Origin: CAYSWH01 sp964434775
GTDB taxonomy: Bacteria; Patescibacteriota; JACMRA01
Length of the DNA stretch: 35,393 nt
NCBI GenBank assembly: GCA_964434775.1
Contig: CAYSWH010000017.1
Location: forward strand, 1-35,393
Reading direction: 5' to 3'
The notes below the pieces were generated by a model. The model saw nothing but the letters and a program-made list of their open reading frames with translations, was not told where the DNA came from and ran no database searches. Shown here in pieces: positions 23,500 through 31,839 of the stretch. A program made the position numbers and the translations under genes. Within the stretch, counting starts at the first letter, position 1. The number at the start of each line of letters is the position of its first letter.

Positions 23500-24708
23500 C
23501 TATTGATTTATCTCTGTCAAAATTTCTTCCAAAGCTAAAATAAACCTATCAATCTCTTCATTGGAAATTATAATTGGAGGTAAAAGTCTTACAGTATTCT
23601 TTCCTGCCGGGGCTACCAGAATTTTCTTTTCTTGGAATTTTTTAATTATTTCCCCTGACGGAAAGCTAAATTCAATACCTATCATGTAACCTTCTCCCCT
23701 AATTTCTGTTACAAGTGAAACATATTTTTTCCTTAGTCTTACCAACTCATTAAAAAGGTGTTCAGAACCGGCTAAAGATTTTTCTAGTGTGTGATTGCTA
23801 TCCAAATAGTCCAAAAAGGCTTCAACCCCGGCTAGTGATAAAGGATTCCCCCCAAAGGTTGAAGTATGGATCGTTTTAATAATTTTGGAGTTAACGGCTT
23901 CACTTACCAAAGTAGCACTAACCGGCAAACCTCCTCCTAATCCTTTGGCTAAACATATAATATCACAGTTAAAGCTGCCGTCCAAATATTTTTCCAAGTT
24001 TAGAAATTTTCCGGTTCTTCCAAGCCCGGTCTGAATCTCGTCGATTATCAATATTACTCCTTTTTCCCGACAAATTCTACTTAGGGCAGGTAAGAAATTC
24101 TCGGGGGGAACTATTACTCCTCCTTCACCTTGAATCGGCTCAATGATAACAACCCCCACTTGTTCACTTATCAATTTTTTAACGTTTTCAATATCCCCAA
24201 AATCAAAAAAATCTACCTGAGCCAGCTGACCTTCAAATGGTTTTTGGTACTTAAAATCACTTGAACTAGTACAAGACAAAGCACCCAAGGTTTTTCCGTG
24301 ATAGCCGTTCTTGGCAGCTAATATTTTCTTTTTTCCGCTAGCAAGCAAAGCAAACTTAACCGCCGCTTCAACCGCTTCCGCTCCGGAATTTCCCCAATAA
24401 ACCCTTGATAAATTGTTAATACCTGAGCACCTTACCCTTTTAATCAATTTTTGTCCGGCTCTAGCTCTAGTATCGTTGCTGAAAGAACTGTGTAAAACAG
24501 TTAATTTTTTTAATTGAGAGGATATTTTATTGTTTATTTCAGTGTTGCCGTACCCCAACAAACTTACGCCATAATTGGACATCATATCCAAGTATTCTTT
24601 TCCTTTTTCATCGATTAAAGCACAACCTCTTCCTTCTACCAGACACAAGCCTCTATCAGGGTAAGTACTCACCAAGCTCTTCTTTTGAATAATTCTATTT
24701 ACAGACAT
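23500..24708 (-). CDS. lysJ: LysJ/ArgD-type class III aminotransferase
   Basis: A 402-residue PLP enzyme with the AGRG-III fold. The PLP-binding Lys is in IICLAKGLGGGLPVSA, the phosphate-binding Gly/Ser in WGNSGAEAVEAAVK, the ring-stacking His in NGYHGKTLGA, and the Asp contact in LIIDEIQTGLGRTG. It transfers an amino group from glutamate to an N-protected semialdehyde. Because it follows lysZ by three bases and lysY is also present, I assign it to the LysW-bound aminoadipate-semialdehyde (or glutamate-semialdehyde) step rather than classical ArgD. It may be used for lysine, ornithine or both. Confidence 0.82.
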   Translation of the reverse strand: MSVNRIIQKKSLVSTYPDRGLCLVEGRGCALIDEKGKEYLDMMSNYGVSLLGYGNTEINNKISSQLKKLTVLHSSFSNDTRARAGQKLIKRVRCSGINNLSRVYWGNSGAEAVEAAVKFALLASGKKKILAAKNGYHGKTLGALSCTSSSDFKYQKPFEGQLAQVDFFDFGDIENVKKLISEQVGVVIIEPIQGEGGVIVPPENFLPALSRICREKGVILIIDEIQTGLGRTGKFLNLEKYLDGSFNCDIICLAKGLGGGLPVSATLVSEAVNSKIIKTIHTSTFGGNPLSLAGVEAFLDYLDSNHTLEKSLAGSEHLFNELVRLRKKYVSLVTEIRGEGYMIGIEFSFPSGEIIKKFQEKKILVAPAGKNTVRLLPPIIISNEEIDRFILALEEILTEINQ

Positions 24709-24711
24709 ATT

Positions 24712-25512
24712 TTAACTAATTTCAGTGCCTTCCCCTTGTAAAGCTTTAGTAATTGGCTGAAAAACTCTGGAATCGGCAAAATAGATTTTTTTTACACCTC
24801 TTTCCATAGCCATTTTTGCTCCCAAAATCTTTTTTTTCATCCTTCCGTCAGCATATTCCAAACATCCTTCAATTTCAGCTTTATCTACACGTTTAATTAA
24901 AGACTGTGGATCCTTGTAATCCTTCAAGAGTCCCGGAGCTTCAAATAAAGAAACAATTTCGGTAGCCTCTACGGCCTCAGCCATAATCGCTGTTGCAGTG
25001 TCGTTGTCCGTATTCATTATTTGATGATCATAGCTTATTCCGGGAGCCGTAATCACAGGCACAAAGCCACCTTCCAGCAATGAAAAAAGGATTTGCGGAT
25101 TCGCTTTTTCCACCTTACCGCTTAAATTGCCGTATTTGGCCATTGTTTTTCCTCCTTCCTTGACGAGTAACTTGGATTTAATTCTTCCTTCCCAAAGTCT
25201 TCCGTCAATTCCGCTAAGACCTACTGCATTAATCCCGTATCTTTGCAAAATAGCTACAACTTGCTTGTTAACTAATCCTGGATAGGCCATTAAAAATACT
25301 TCAATTGCTTCTTGGTCGGTAAAGACACTATCCACCCCTGAAGGAGAAGTAACGACCTTGGTAGGTATCTGTAGTTTCTTGGCAAGTTCATCTCTTCTGG
25401 CATTCGCTCCATGTACCAAAACTACTTTTCTGGTTTTAATAATATTAGATAAATCTTTAGCAATTTCCGATATATTAATATCTTTTCCACCACCTATTTT
25501 TACAATCAGCAT
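24712..25512 (-). CDS. lysZ: LysZ-type [LysW]-aminoadipate/glutamate kinase
   Basis: A 266-residue amino-acid kinase of the ArgB/LysZ fold. The N-terminal IVKIGGGKDIN binds ATP phosphate, LVHGANARRDEL lies in the substrate loop, NTDNDTATA is the catalytic-Asp region, and the C-terminal DGRMKKKILGAKMA is the GRMKKK pattern of LysZ-type kinases rather than ArgB. It phosphorylates the side-chain carboxylate of aminoadipate (or glutamate) carried on LysW. It is 15 bases downstream of lysY and 3 bases upstream of lysJ, so the three are co-transcribed. lysW and lysX are not in the window. Confidence 0.85.
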   Translation of the reverse strand: MLIVKIGGGKDINISEIAKDLSNIIKTRKVVLVHGANARRDELAKKLQIPTKVVTSPSGVDSVFTDQEAIEVFLMAYPGLVNKQVVAILQRYGINAVGLSGIDGRLWEGRIKSKLLVKEGGKTMAKYGNLSGKVEKANPQILFSLLEGGFVPVITAPGISYDHQIMNTDNDTATAIMAEAVEATEIVSLFEAPGLLKDYKDPQSLIKRVDKAEIEGCLEYADGRMKKKILGAKMAMERGVKKIYFADSRVFQPITKALQGEGTEIS

Positions 25513-25527
25513 AGTCTTTCATTAAAA

Positions 25528-26568
25528 TTAAACAGGATGTAGGCCGGTAAATTCCAAACCTGTAGTTTCTTCAAAACCAAATAAAATATTCATGGCCTGC
25601 ACTGCTTGACCTGCCGTACCTTTGACCAAATTATCTATAGCTCCGATCACTACCAATCTTCGAGAGTCTTTTTCTTTCTCAAAACCAATATCACAAAAAT
25701 TTGTACCGGCAACAATTTTAGGTTCCGGAAAACGATAAATTCCCATCTTAGTTTTAATTATTCGGACAAAAGGCTCATGTCTGTAATACTTGTTGTAGAT
25801 TTTTAATATATCTGTCTCACTTAGGTCATCCTCCAAAAAGACGTGTGCAGTGGTTAAAATTCCCCTGACCATTTCGATAGCCGTAGCACTTAGATAGACC
25901 TCTAAGTCTTGTTCAAAACCAACCTCTTGCTTAATTTCCGCTATATGTCTATGTCCGGTTGCTTTATAACTTCTCACACAACCTGATCTCTCAGGATGAT
26001 GGGTAGATATTCCCGGCTTGGCTCCGGCAGCTGAGCTACCAATCTTTCCTTCAATAATAAGAGGCTTTGTGCGGTCTACTATGCCTTCTTTCAAGAGCGG
26101 ATAAAGCGACAAGATGCTACAGGTTGCCTCACACCCCCCACAAGCTACATAGTTACTATTTTTTATTTCATCCCGGTGCAATTCTGATAAGCCGTACACA
26201 AATTGACCCAAGTACTCTGTATTCTCATGTTTACCGTAATATTTAAGATATTCTTTAATATTCTTTATTCTGTAATCTGCTCCCAAATCAATTATTTTTT
26301 TTGCTTTATCTCTAACTTTTGTTAATAACTTTTGTGATTCCCCGTTAGGAAGACATAAAAAAAGTAAATCCGTTTCCGTTATTTCCTCGGGCAAGCAAAA
26401 AGTTAAATTAGTCATCTTTCTCAGGTTCGGATGTACTGACGTAATCGGGAGTTTATTGTATTTTCTTGAAGTAACTTGTTTAACCTTAACTAACGGATGA
26501 TTAAGTAGTATTCTCAAAATTTCTCCTCCTCCATAACCAGAGCCTCCGACAATCGACACATTAATCAT
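25528..26568 (-). CDS. lysY: LysY-type [LysW]-aminoadipyl phosphate reductase
   Basis: A 346-residue enzyme of the ArgC/LysY family. The NADP-binding motif is VSIVGGSGYGGGEILRIL, the catalytic Cys is in ACGGCEATCSILSLYPL (ArgC has GCYPT), and the downstream segment KIGSSAAGAKPGISTHHPERSG matches LysY. The HHPER block binds the phosphorylated substrate. It reduces the acyl phosphate on LysW to a semialdehyde. It is the first gene of the operon lysY-lysZ-lysJ-GATase. The motif similarity to LysY is good, but ArgC function with an N-acetylated substrate cannot be excluded without LysW and LysX. Confidence 0.85.
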   Translation of the reverse strand: MINVSIVGGSGYGGGEILRILLNHPLVKVKQVTSRKYNKLPITSVHPNLRKMTNLTFCLPEEITETDLLFLCLPNGESQKLLTKVRDKAKKIIDLGADYRIKNIKEYLKYYGKHENTEYLGQFVYGLSELHRDEIKNSNYVACGGCEATCSILSLYPLLKEGIVDRTKPLIIEGKIGSSAAGAKPGISTHHPERSGCVRSYKATGHRHIAEIKQEVGFEQDLEVYLSATAIEMVRGILTTAHVFLEDDLSETDILKIYNKYYRHEPFVRIIKTKMGIYRFPEPKIVAGTNFCDIGFEKEKDSRRLVVIGAIDNLVKGTAGQAVQAMNILFGFEETTGLEFTGLHPV

Positions 26569-26687
26569 ATTAACTTACTTTAGCGTTGTAAAAGAGACTT
26601 AGTTATAAAAGAAAATAAGTCAATAAAATAGGTCATTTGTACAAATTTTATACTTTTTGTTAAGAAAATAACTATAAACATTCTTTA

Positions 26688-26716
26688 TTGACAATCAAAT
26701 AATACTAGACTATCCT
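26688..26716 (+). promoter_or_regulatory. candidate promoter of the orphan membrane protein gene
   Basis: TTGACA (26688-26693), a 17-base spacer and TATCCT (26711-26716), 59 bases before the ATG at 26776. Confidence 0.5.
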
Positions 26717-26775
26717 TAATTGACTAAAAAACCAGCTCAAAATAAAGTAATAAAAGGGAAATAAACCATCAGAAG

Positions 26776-27387
26776 ATGAATACAAAGCTAAATATATTGG
26801 GGAAAAATATTAAGTGGCTAGAGATCGGTTCAGTAATAATCTATACTATATTTATTATATGGGTTTTTTCCGTGGATAATCTATGCATTGACCCTCAATG
26901 TAACCAAATAAATGTGGATAATCGGCTTCTTTTTTCATTAATATTTGTGGGCTGGTCGTTTATAAATGCATTTCGAACCGGATTAAGCTACTACATTAAG
27001 GTAGATTCGGAAGGGGAAGAACTGGACATTTCACAATACCTTTTTTACATCAGCCTCATAGGTCCGACAATTGTATTTATTTTGTATGGAATATTTATAG
27101 AAGAATTTCTTTTAATTGCAGAAAAAAGGGCCGGAAACACCTTGATCTTTATAATCAGTTTCCTAGCTCTTTTTGCTACAATCGTTATCTACATGTTTGA
27201 TAAAAATATTTCTTGGGACAAGTGTAAAAAATTTATAAAAATCAGAGTGACATTCTCCTTAATTCATGCAATTTTCTTGATCGCCTCACCTTCAATAAAT
27301 ATCAGTCTCTTTGTTAGTGTCCTATTCATGGCAGCCGGAGCTTTGTATTATGACGATAAAACAGAAGAAGAGCTGGAGCAACTATAG
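26776..27387 (+). CDS. polytopic membrane protein, unknown
   Basis: A 203-residue protein with about six hydrophobic helices (starting with IEIGSVIIYTIFIIWVF-like at about 16-31, then LLFSLIFVGWSFINAF, YLFYISLIGPTIVFILYGIFI, NTLIFIISFLALFATIVIYMF, VTFSLIHAIFLIAS and ISLFVSVLFMAAGALYY). A short periplasmic-side loop has a Cys-x4-Cys pair (LCIDPQCNQ). No family is recognised. It stands alone, pointing away from the lysY operon. Confidence 0.6.
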   Translation: MNTKLNILGKNIKWLEIGSVIIYTIFIIWVFSVDNLCIDPQCNQINVDNRLLFSLIFVGWSFINAFRTGLSYYIKVDSEGEELDISQYLFYISLIGPTIVFILYGIFIEEFLLIAEKRAGNTLIFIISFLALFATIVIYMFDKNISWDKCKKFIKIRVTFSLIHAIFLIASPSINISLFVSVLFMAAGALYYDDKTEEELEQL

Positions 27388-27418
27388 AATTTACCTAAAA
27401 TCAAGAATCGCCAAAGAA

Positions 27419-27458
27419 TAAAAAGACCTCAAAACTAAACTCCTCGTCTGGGAGGTCT
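27419..27458 (-). terminator. terminator of the T4SS-like operon
   Basis: On the minus strand AGACCTC (27458-27452) pairs with GAGGTCT (27430-27424) and is followed by TTTTATTC. The 5' arm and loop overlap the end of the 238-residue gene, including its stop. Confidence 0.65.
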
Positions 27459-28151
27459 GCCGTTTCTCACAGGACCATTCTGGCCTCCGCTTGGATAACC
27501 GGGGTTGTTGTTATTGTCGTTACCGTTCAACTTTCCTTCATCAATGATTTTGGCAATTTGCTCTGAATTGAGACTCTGATTATAGTTTCTAAGATCCAAA
27601 GTCCTCCTACTGTCCAAGGCTTGGTAGATTCTTTGGTTAACTTCTTCCTCCGACATGGTTTCGCCGTCTGTTTCTTCTTGATATCTCAAAACAGCTCCTT
27701 CTCTTTCTAATTCTTTCATAATCTCCGCCTTTTCCGCTGGAGGTATCTCTACACCGTGTTTGACAAAATATAAGGCTTCTACCTGCTTGTCCAAAGGCCA
27801 TTCACTGATAATCGGATCCATTTTGGCCATCAAGTCCTCTTCCGCCCAAAGTAATTCCAAGGATTTGGCAATACCCGCTTTCTTCTCAGCCTGAAACTTA
27901 AAATTGTTGATGAACTTTTGCTTTTTATCATCCGGAGTGTTGTAGAACTTTTTCTGAAGCTTATTCACATCCTCTCTCAGTAGAATTCCTTGCCAGTAAG
28001 TCCAGGCAACCATAAAGTTAAAATCATCCCAAAGTCTAATCTGCTCCGGACTTAGGTTACTGCTAGGATAAACCAAATTAAGCTCTTCCTTGATAATCTC
28101 TAATCCGCTTTTTTGAGTTTGATCTTTTTGCAATTGTTTATTCTTGGACAT
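27435..28151 (-). CDS. helical cytoplasmic protein of the T4SS-like pair, unknown
   Basis: A 238-residue protein with no signal peptide or membrane segment. It is largely helical and charged (WDDFNFMVAWTYWQGILLREDVNKLQKKF region, 42-70) and ends in a low-complexity Asn/Gly/Arg/Pro tail (GNDNNNNPGYPSGGQNG onward). I do not recognise it. It lies 21 bases downstream of the VirB6-like gene on the same transcript, followed by an intrinsic terminator, so it probably acts with that membrane protein (inference). Confidence 0.6.
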   Translation of the reverse strand: MSKNKQLQKDQTQKSGLEIIKEELNLVYPSSNLSPEQIRLWDDFNFMVAWTYWQGILLREDVNKLQKKFYNTPDDKKQKFINNFKFQAEKKAGIAKSLELLWAEEDLMAKMDPIISEWPLDKQVEALYFVKHGVEIPPAEKAEIMKELEREGAVLRYQEETDGETMSEEEVNQRIYQALDSRRTLDLRNYNQSLNSEQIAKIIDEGKLNGNDNNNNPGYPSGGQNGPVRNGRPPRRGV

Positions 28152-28172
28152 ATCATCTAAATTAAGTTTATT

Positions 28173-31100
28173 TTATGTGGCTATTAGGTCAGGATCGATA
28201 CTTTGCATTTTTTGTCTCACTCTTTCTGCCTGTCTTTGTTGAGCTTGCACCATTTCCCTATTATAGGCTTGAATCTGAGCTCTTTGTTTATCTGAATCAG
28301 TGATGGAATCCATTGAGGCAACAATATTACCAGCAATTCTGTTAGCATCTAATACCACGTCTCCACCAGGAAGAAAAACATTATTTCTTATATAAGTTTC
28401 AACAGGTGATCCGGCCCCAAATCGACTTGCTATCTTTGTTAACATACTTGTTTGGTGGGTTGGGTTTGTAGGATCAGAAAGAGACTCATTCACCAACGCA
28501 ATAAACTCACTTCTTTCGTCAGGATCCATATTTTGAACTACAGGCTGAATATTCGGATCTGTACCAACATTAACTTTATTTACGAAATTATTGAAGGCTC
28601 TTACCCTGGCTACGCTTTTAGATACTATATCTCGAACAGCAAGATTTGACCAATTAATGTCGTTTTGAGTTTCGTCAGTTGCCGAAATCGCTTTATTTTG
28701 AGAAGCAGTTTGCTCTTCAATATGCCTTTTACCGTCTAACGCTAACTTTGCCTTTTCTCTAGACGCAGCAACAAAGGAACCTTTTCCTTCAGCGGTTGAC
28801 TCAATCATTGTCTGTAAGTCATATTGCATAGCAGCAGCCAGCTCTCGCATTTCTTCAGGGTTGCCTCTGGCAATTATATCGTTCATTTTTTGAGTGCCAA
28901 CTGCTTTTTCAAAATTCTTTCCGACTCTGGTTTGTCTAGCCTGATTAATATATCGTTGTAAATTAGCATGGTTAGCCCTTTTTAGATTAGTATTTACACC
29001 CATCGGCATTGCAGTATCTCTGGCAATCATATCATCATATTTGCTCTCAATCCGAGCTTGCTTAGTTTCATCATCATCAAGAGAGGAATCTTCAATCTTC
29101 TGTATTTCTCGAATGAAGGAATTCTCGTTTAATCCGCCTTCGGTTCTCCTTCTATCAGCCGCCCTTGAGGCTAAATTCCGAGTTACATTAGTTACTTTAC
29201 CCTCCCTCCTTCTCTGCTCAAGCGCCTGCATTCTTTTCTCTTCTACACTTGGAGAATATCCTGAATTAACTCCGGTTTTTTGAGAGAGCCGCTTGAGGGC
29301 TTGATCTTTATCTGCATGTGCTTCGATAAAGGCTTTTCTAAATAGGGGATCATCAAAATTTGCCGCATCCATCTCCCTATATCTATCTTCATTTTGGGCA
29401 GCCTCCATGGCCAGTTCTCTAACTGACTGTTCACTACTTGCTTGATCAGAACCTCCAACCAACACAGGAGATTCTTTCCTGAGTCTTTCCTGCATCTCAT
29501 TATCCAAAGAATTGTAAAAACCACTCTGGAAACGACCACCCCCATTAGTCCAACCTCTTATAAATTTTCTCTGATTACCGTCTCTCAAAACTTGAGCCCT
29601 GGTATCATAATTCTTCATCGCCTGATCAAGATAGTTTCGATACTCAGTAGATTCTCTGCTGTTTAAGGGACCTGCTCTTCCTTGTACAACATCCCCTATT
29701 CTTTTGGTCCATCTTTCTTGTTGAATGTTGAGTGCTTCAGTAGAAAGTTTTGGGAGAGGGAACTTGTCAATAAAAGCTTTTTCTCCGGCAGTTCTTATTT
29801 CACTATCAATATATTGAGGGTTTCTCCTTCTAATCTCTGCCAAATCCCTACCATTCATTCCGGCAAACTTATTCAAATCTTTGTCGGAGTCTGCAAATCT
29901 ACTCATTCCGTTTCTTCTTAGCATTAACTCCCAATGAGCAAAGGATTTTTCTCTTCTTTTTGCCGCCTCGCCCTTAACATAATTTACGGGCATATTGGCA
30001 AGCTTTGTTCCCATTTCCGGAAGATTGGCAAAAGTATCCAGCGTCCTGGCTATACTTTCAAGAGGGTGGAAAGCAGCCCATCCTACATTTTTTGCCGCTT
30101 GCCAGGTAGATTGAGTTCCGCGTTTTATACCTGTACCTATGCTACTTCCTGCATTTCTAATAGTAGTACCAGGCCTGGTTCTAAGATTATGCAGACCTCT
30201 GGCTGTTCCTTGAATTCCCTTTCCGGCAAATTGGAAAGGCGATCTAATGGCTTTAGAAGTAGCCCTTGTACCCATGGCCGCCCCTGTAAGTGCCTTTCTA
30301 CTAAAATCCATACCTCTTCTGGCTCTTTGCAGGGTTTTGCCCATGTTGGTTTCCAAAGCCTGGTCGGTTTTTTCGATATAATCGCCAAGCATATTCAAAC
30401 CAACCAATAAAACCAAAATTGGGAAAATACCTTGAATTAAGGCAAACATAGTGGCGTCCAAAGCACTGTCTCCATAGCCATCAGATTGTTGAACTGCGGA
30501 ACCCAAAGCCTCGCTCACACCCAAAGTCAAAAGGCCTAAAATAATTAAAGCGAAAACAAATATTGGATAGAAGAAAGTTGCTGTTATTAGCTTGGAAAAC
30601 CAGTTATCACTTAGTCTTTTAAAAGAAGGTATAGGCGAAGCCCAAGCCGCCGGAACCAAAGCCGAGGTTATCATTAAACCGAAAAGATAAACAAATCTTT
30701 TGACTATAGCCATAATCATACCGATAAAAATGGCGATCGACATAAAGAATACTAAAGTTAGCCCAGCCATTCTGATTAAAGTAGCTATTGCTTCGGTTAT
30801 ATTGTGATTTTCCCATAAATCAAGTATAATTTGCCATATTGAGTTAAAGTATCCTTCTAAAGTCAGTCTTTGACATTCTTCTTGAGAACCTTGCTCTTCC
30901 GTGCTAACATTCACGTTTTGAGCACAGATTAACGGCCCCAAAAAAATCCCCGAAACACGCTGAAACCTCCACTCCTCTCTTGCTTGGCCAGAAGGAATTT
31001 GTTGACCGGATCCGCTTCCGTAGAGATCAATAACAATATCCGTAGTTCCTTTCATTGTGTTTATAAAGGTTGCCGTAAGAGACAAACTAAAATTAGTGAT

Positions 31101-31733
31101 TGCTGCTACCAAAATTATTTTTACCAAAAAATCACTAATGTTAACTTTTAATCTTTTGATGTCCAGAATATAGGCAAAACCTACTGCCAAAAAACTAATT
31201 ATTATCATGATATTTGCAATGCCGACAAAAATATTCCAGGGATCCATTGCCGCCTCAAACAAAGGCCCCTTTGCAGGGTTAAATAATTCGGAGACGAGAA
31301 GAAAACTAACTATCCAAACTAAAATAGTAAGAATTACAAAAAGTATGGTGTTAATTATCCAGATAAAGAAAATTATGATACCTAATATTAATATGAAGAT
31401 ATATTCAAATATTTGTAACACTAAGTTGTCTGTTTGAGATTCAACCCCGTCGTCTTGTGCCAGAAAGATAAGATCGTTATGAAATAGTTCTCGGTTGTTT
31501 TCAGGCAAAAAATCGCCGGGATTTATCCCTGGGAGATCTTGAGAAGGTAAAAACTGCTCTTGCCTAAACCCTACATTGTTCTTTAGCAAAAATTCTACGG
31601 AAAAGTTATCTGCTTTTGAAATATTTGTCTGAGAAACCGCCTCAATAGAACTAAAATTAAACACCAAAGCTAAAAAAGACATTAATGCTGCAACTTTGGC
31701 GAAACTAAGAATTATTTTTTTTAGTTCTCTCAT
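28173..31733 (-). CDS. giant VirB6/TrbL-like membrane protein with long helical tail
   Basis: About 1186 residues from the ATG at 31733. That start puts a signal-like helix (RELKKIILSFAKVAALMSFL) at the N-terminus and follows a good promoter; an ATG further upstream would run over the promoter. The first 460 residues contain roughly nine hydrophobic segments, including WNIFVGIANIMIIISFLAV and WFSKLITATFFYPIFVFAL. A loop holds Cys in PLICAQNVN and EECQRL, which could form a disulfide outside. The arrangement resembles VirB6/TrbL channel proteins of type IV secretion systems. The remaining 700 residues are hydrophilic, Arg/Gln-rich and helical, likely cytoplasmic, and much longer than in classical VirB6. 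No VirB4, VirD4 or relaxase genes are in the window. Confidence 0.65.
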   Translation of the reverse strand: MRELKKIILSFAKVAALMSFLALVFNFSSIEAVSQTNISKADNFSVEFLLKNNVGFRQEQFLPSQDLPGINPGDFLPENNRELFHNDLIFLAQDDGVESQTDNLVLQIFEYIFILILGIIIFFIWIINTILFVILTILVWIVSFLLVSELFNPAKGPLFEAAMDPWNIFVGIANIMIIISFLAVGFAYILDIKRLKVNISDFLVKIILVAAITNFSLSLTATFINTMKGTTDIVIDLYGSGSGQQIPSGQAREEWRFQRVSGIFLGPLICAQNVNVSTEEQGSQEECQRLTLEGYFNSIWQIILDLWENHNITEAIATLIRMAGLTLVFFMSIAIFIGMIMAIVKRFVYLFGLMITSALVPAAWASPIPSFKRLSDNWFSKLITATFFYPIFVFALIILGLLTLGVSEALGSAVQQSDGYGDSALDATMFALIQGIFPILVLLVGLNMLGDYIEKTDQALETNMGKTLQRARRGMDFSRKALTGAAMGTRATSKAIRSPFQFAGKGIQGTARGLHNLRTRPGTTIRNAGSSIGTGIKRGTQSTWQAAKNVGWAAFHPLESIARTLDTFANLPEMGTKLANMPVNYVKGEAAKRREKSFAHWELMLRRNGMSRFADSDKDLNKFAGMNGRDLAEIRRRNPQYIDSEIRTAGEKAFIDKFPLPKLSTEALNIQQERWTKRIGDVVQGRAGPLNSRESTEYRNYLDQAMKNYDTRAQVLRDGNQRKFIRGWTNGGGRFQSGFYNSLDNEMQERLRKESPVLVGGSDQASSEQSVRELAMEAAQNEDRYREMDAANFDDPLFRKAFIEAHADKDQALKRLSQKTGVNSGYSPSVEEKRMQALEQRRREGKVTNVTRNLASRAADRRRTEGGLNENSFIREIQKIEDSSLDDDETKQARIESKYDDMIARDTAMPMGVNTNLKRANHANLQRYINQARQTRVGKNFEKAVGTQKMNDIIARGNPEEMRELAAAMQYDLQTMIESTAEGKGSFVAASREKAKLALDGKRHIEEQTASQNKAISATDETQNDINWSNLAVRDIVSKSVARVRAFNNFVNKVNVGTDPNIQPVVQNMDPDERSEFIALVNESLSDPTNPTHQTSMLTKIASRFGAGSPVETYIRNNVFLPGGDVVLDANRIAGNIVASMDSITDSDKQRAQIQAYNREMVQAQQRQAERVRQKMQSIDPDLIAT

Positions 31734-31751
31734 AATTGAATACCTATGGCA

Positions 31752-31780
31752 AGTATATTCCATTTTTTTTTGTTTTGCAA
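31752..31780 (-). promoter_or_regulatory. promoter of the VirB6-like operon
   Basis: On the minus strand TTGCAA (31780-31775), a 17-base A-rich spacer and TATACT (31757-31752), 18 bases before the ATG at 31733. It lies in the divergent gap shared with trpE. Confidence 0.55.
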
Positions 31781-31839
31781 GCATTGATTTATGTCTGTTC
31801 TTTCTTGACAACCTCCGAAAGCTGAATTTTGGTGTTTGC

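Noticed and set aside
26569..26687. Lysine riboswitch or T-box upstream of lysY
   Set aside because: The leader is short and AT-rich; I see no conserved T-box or lysine-riboswitch core and no terminator hairpin.
29934..30410. 158-codon plus-strand open frame
   Set aside because: It is antisense to the conserved membrane/helical coding frame, is Ser/Cys-rich and has no family-like sequence; a shadow frame.
31696..31839. Longer N-terminus for trpE from an ATG at 31696
   Set aside because: It would cross the promoter of the divergent gene and add hydrophobic residues not found in the family; the ATG at 31840 fits better.
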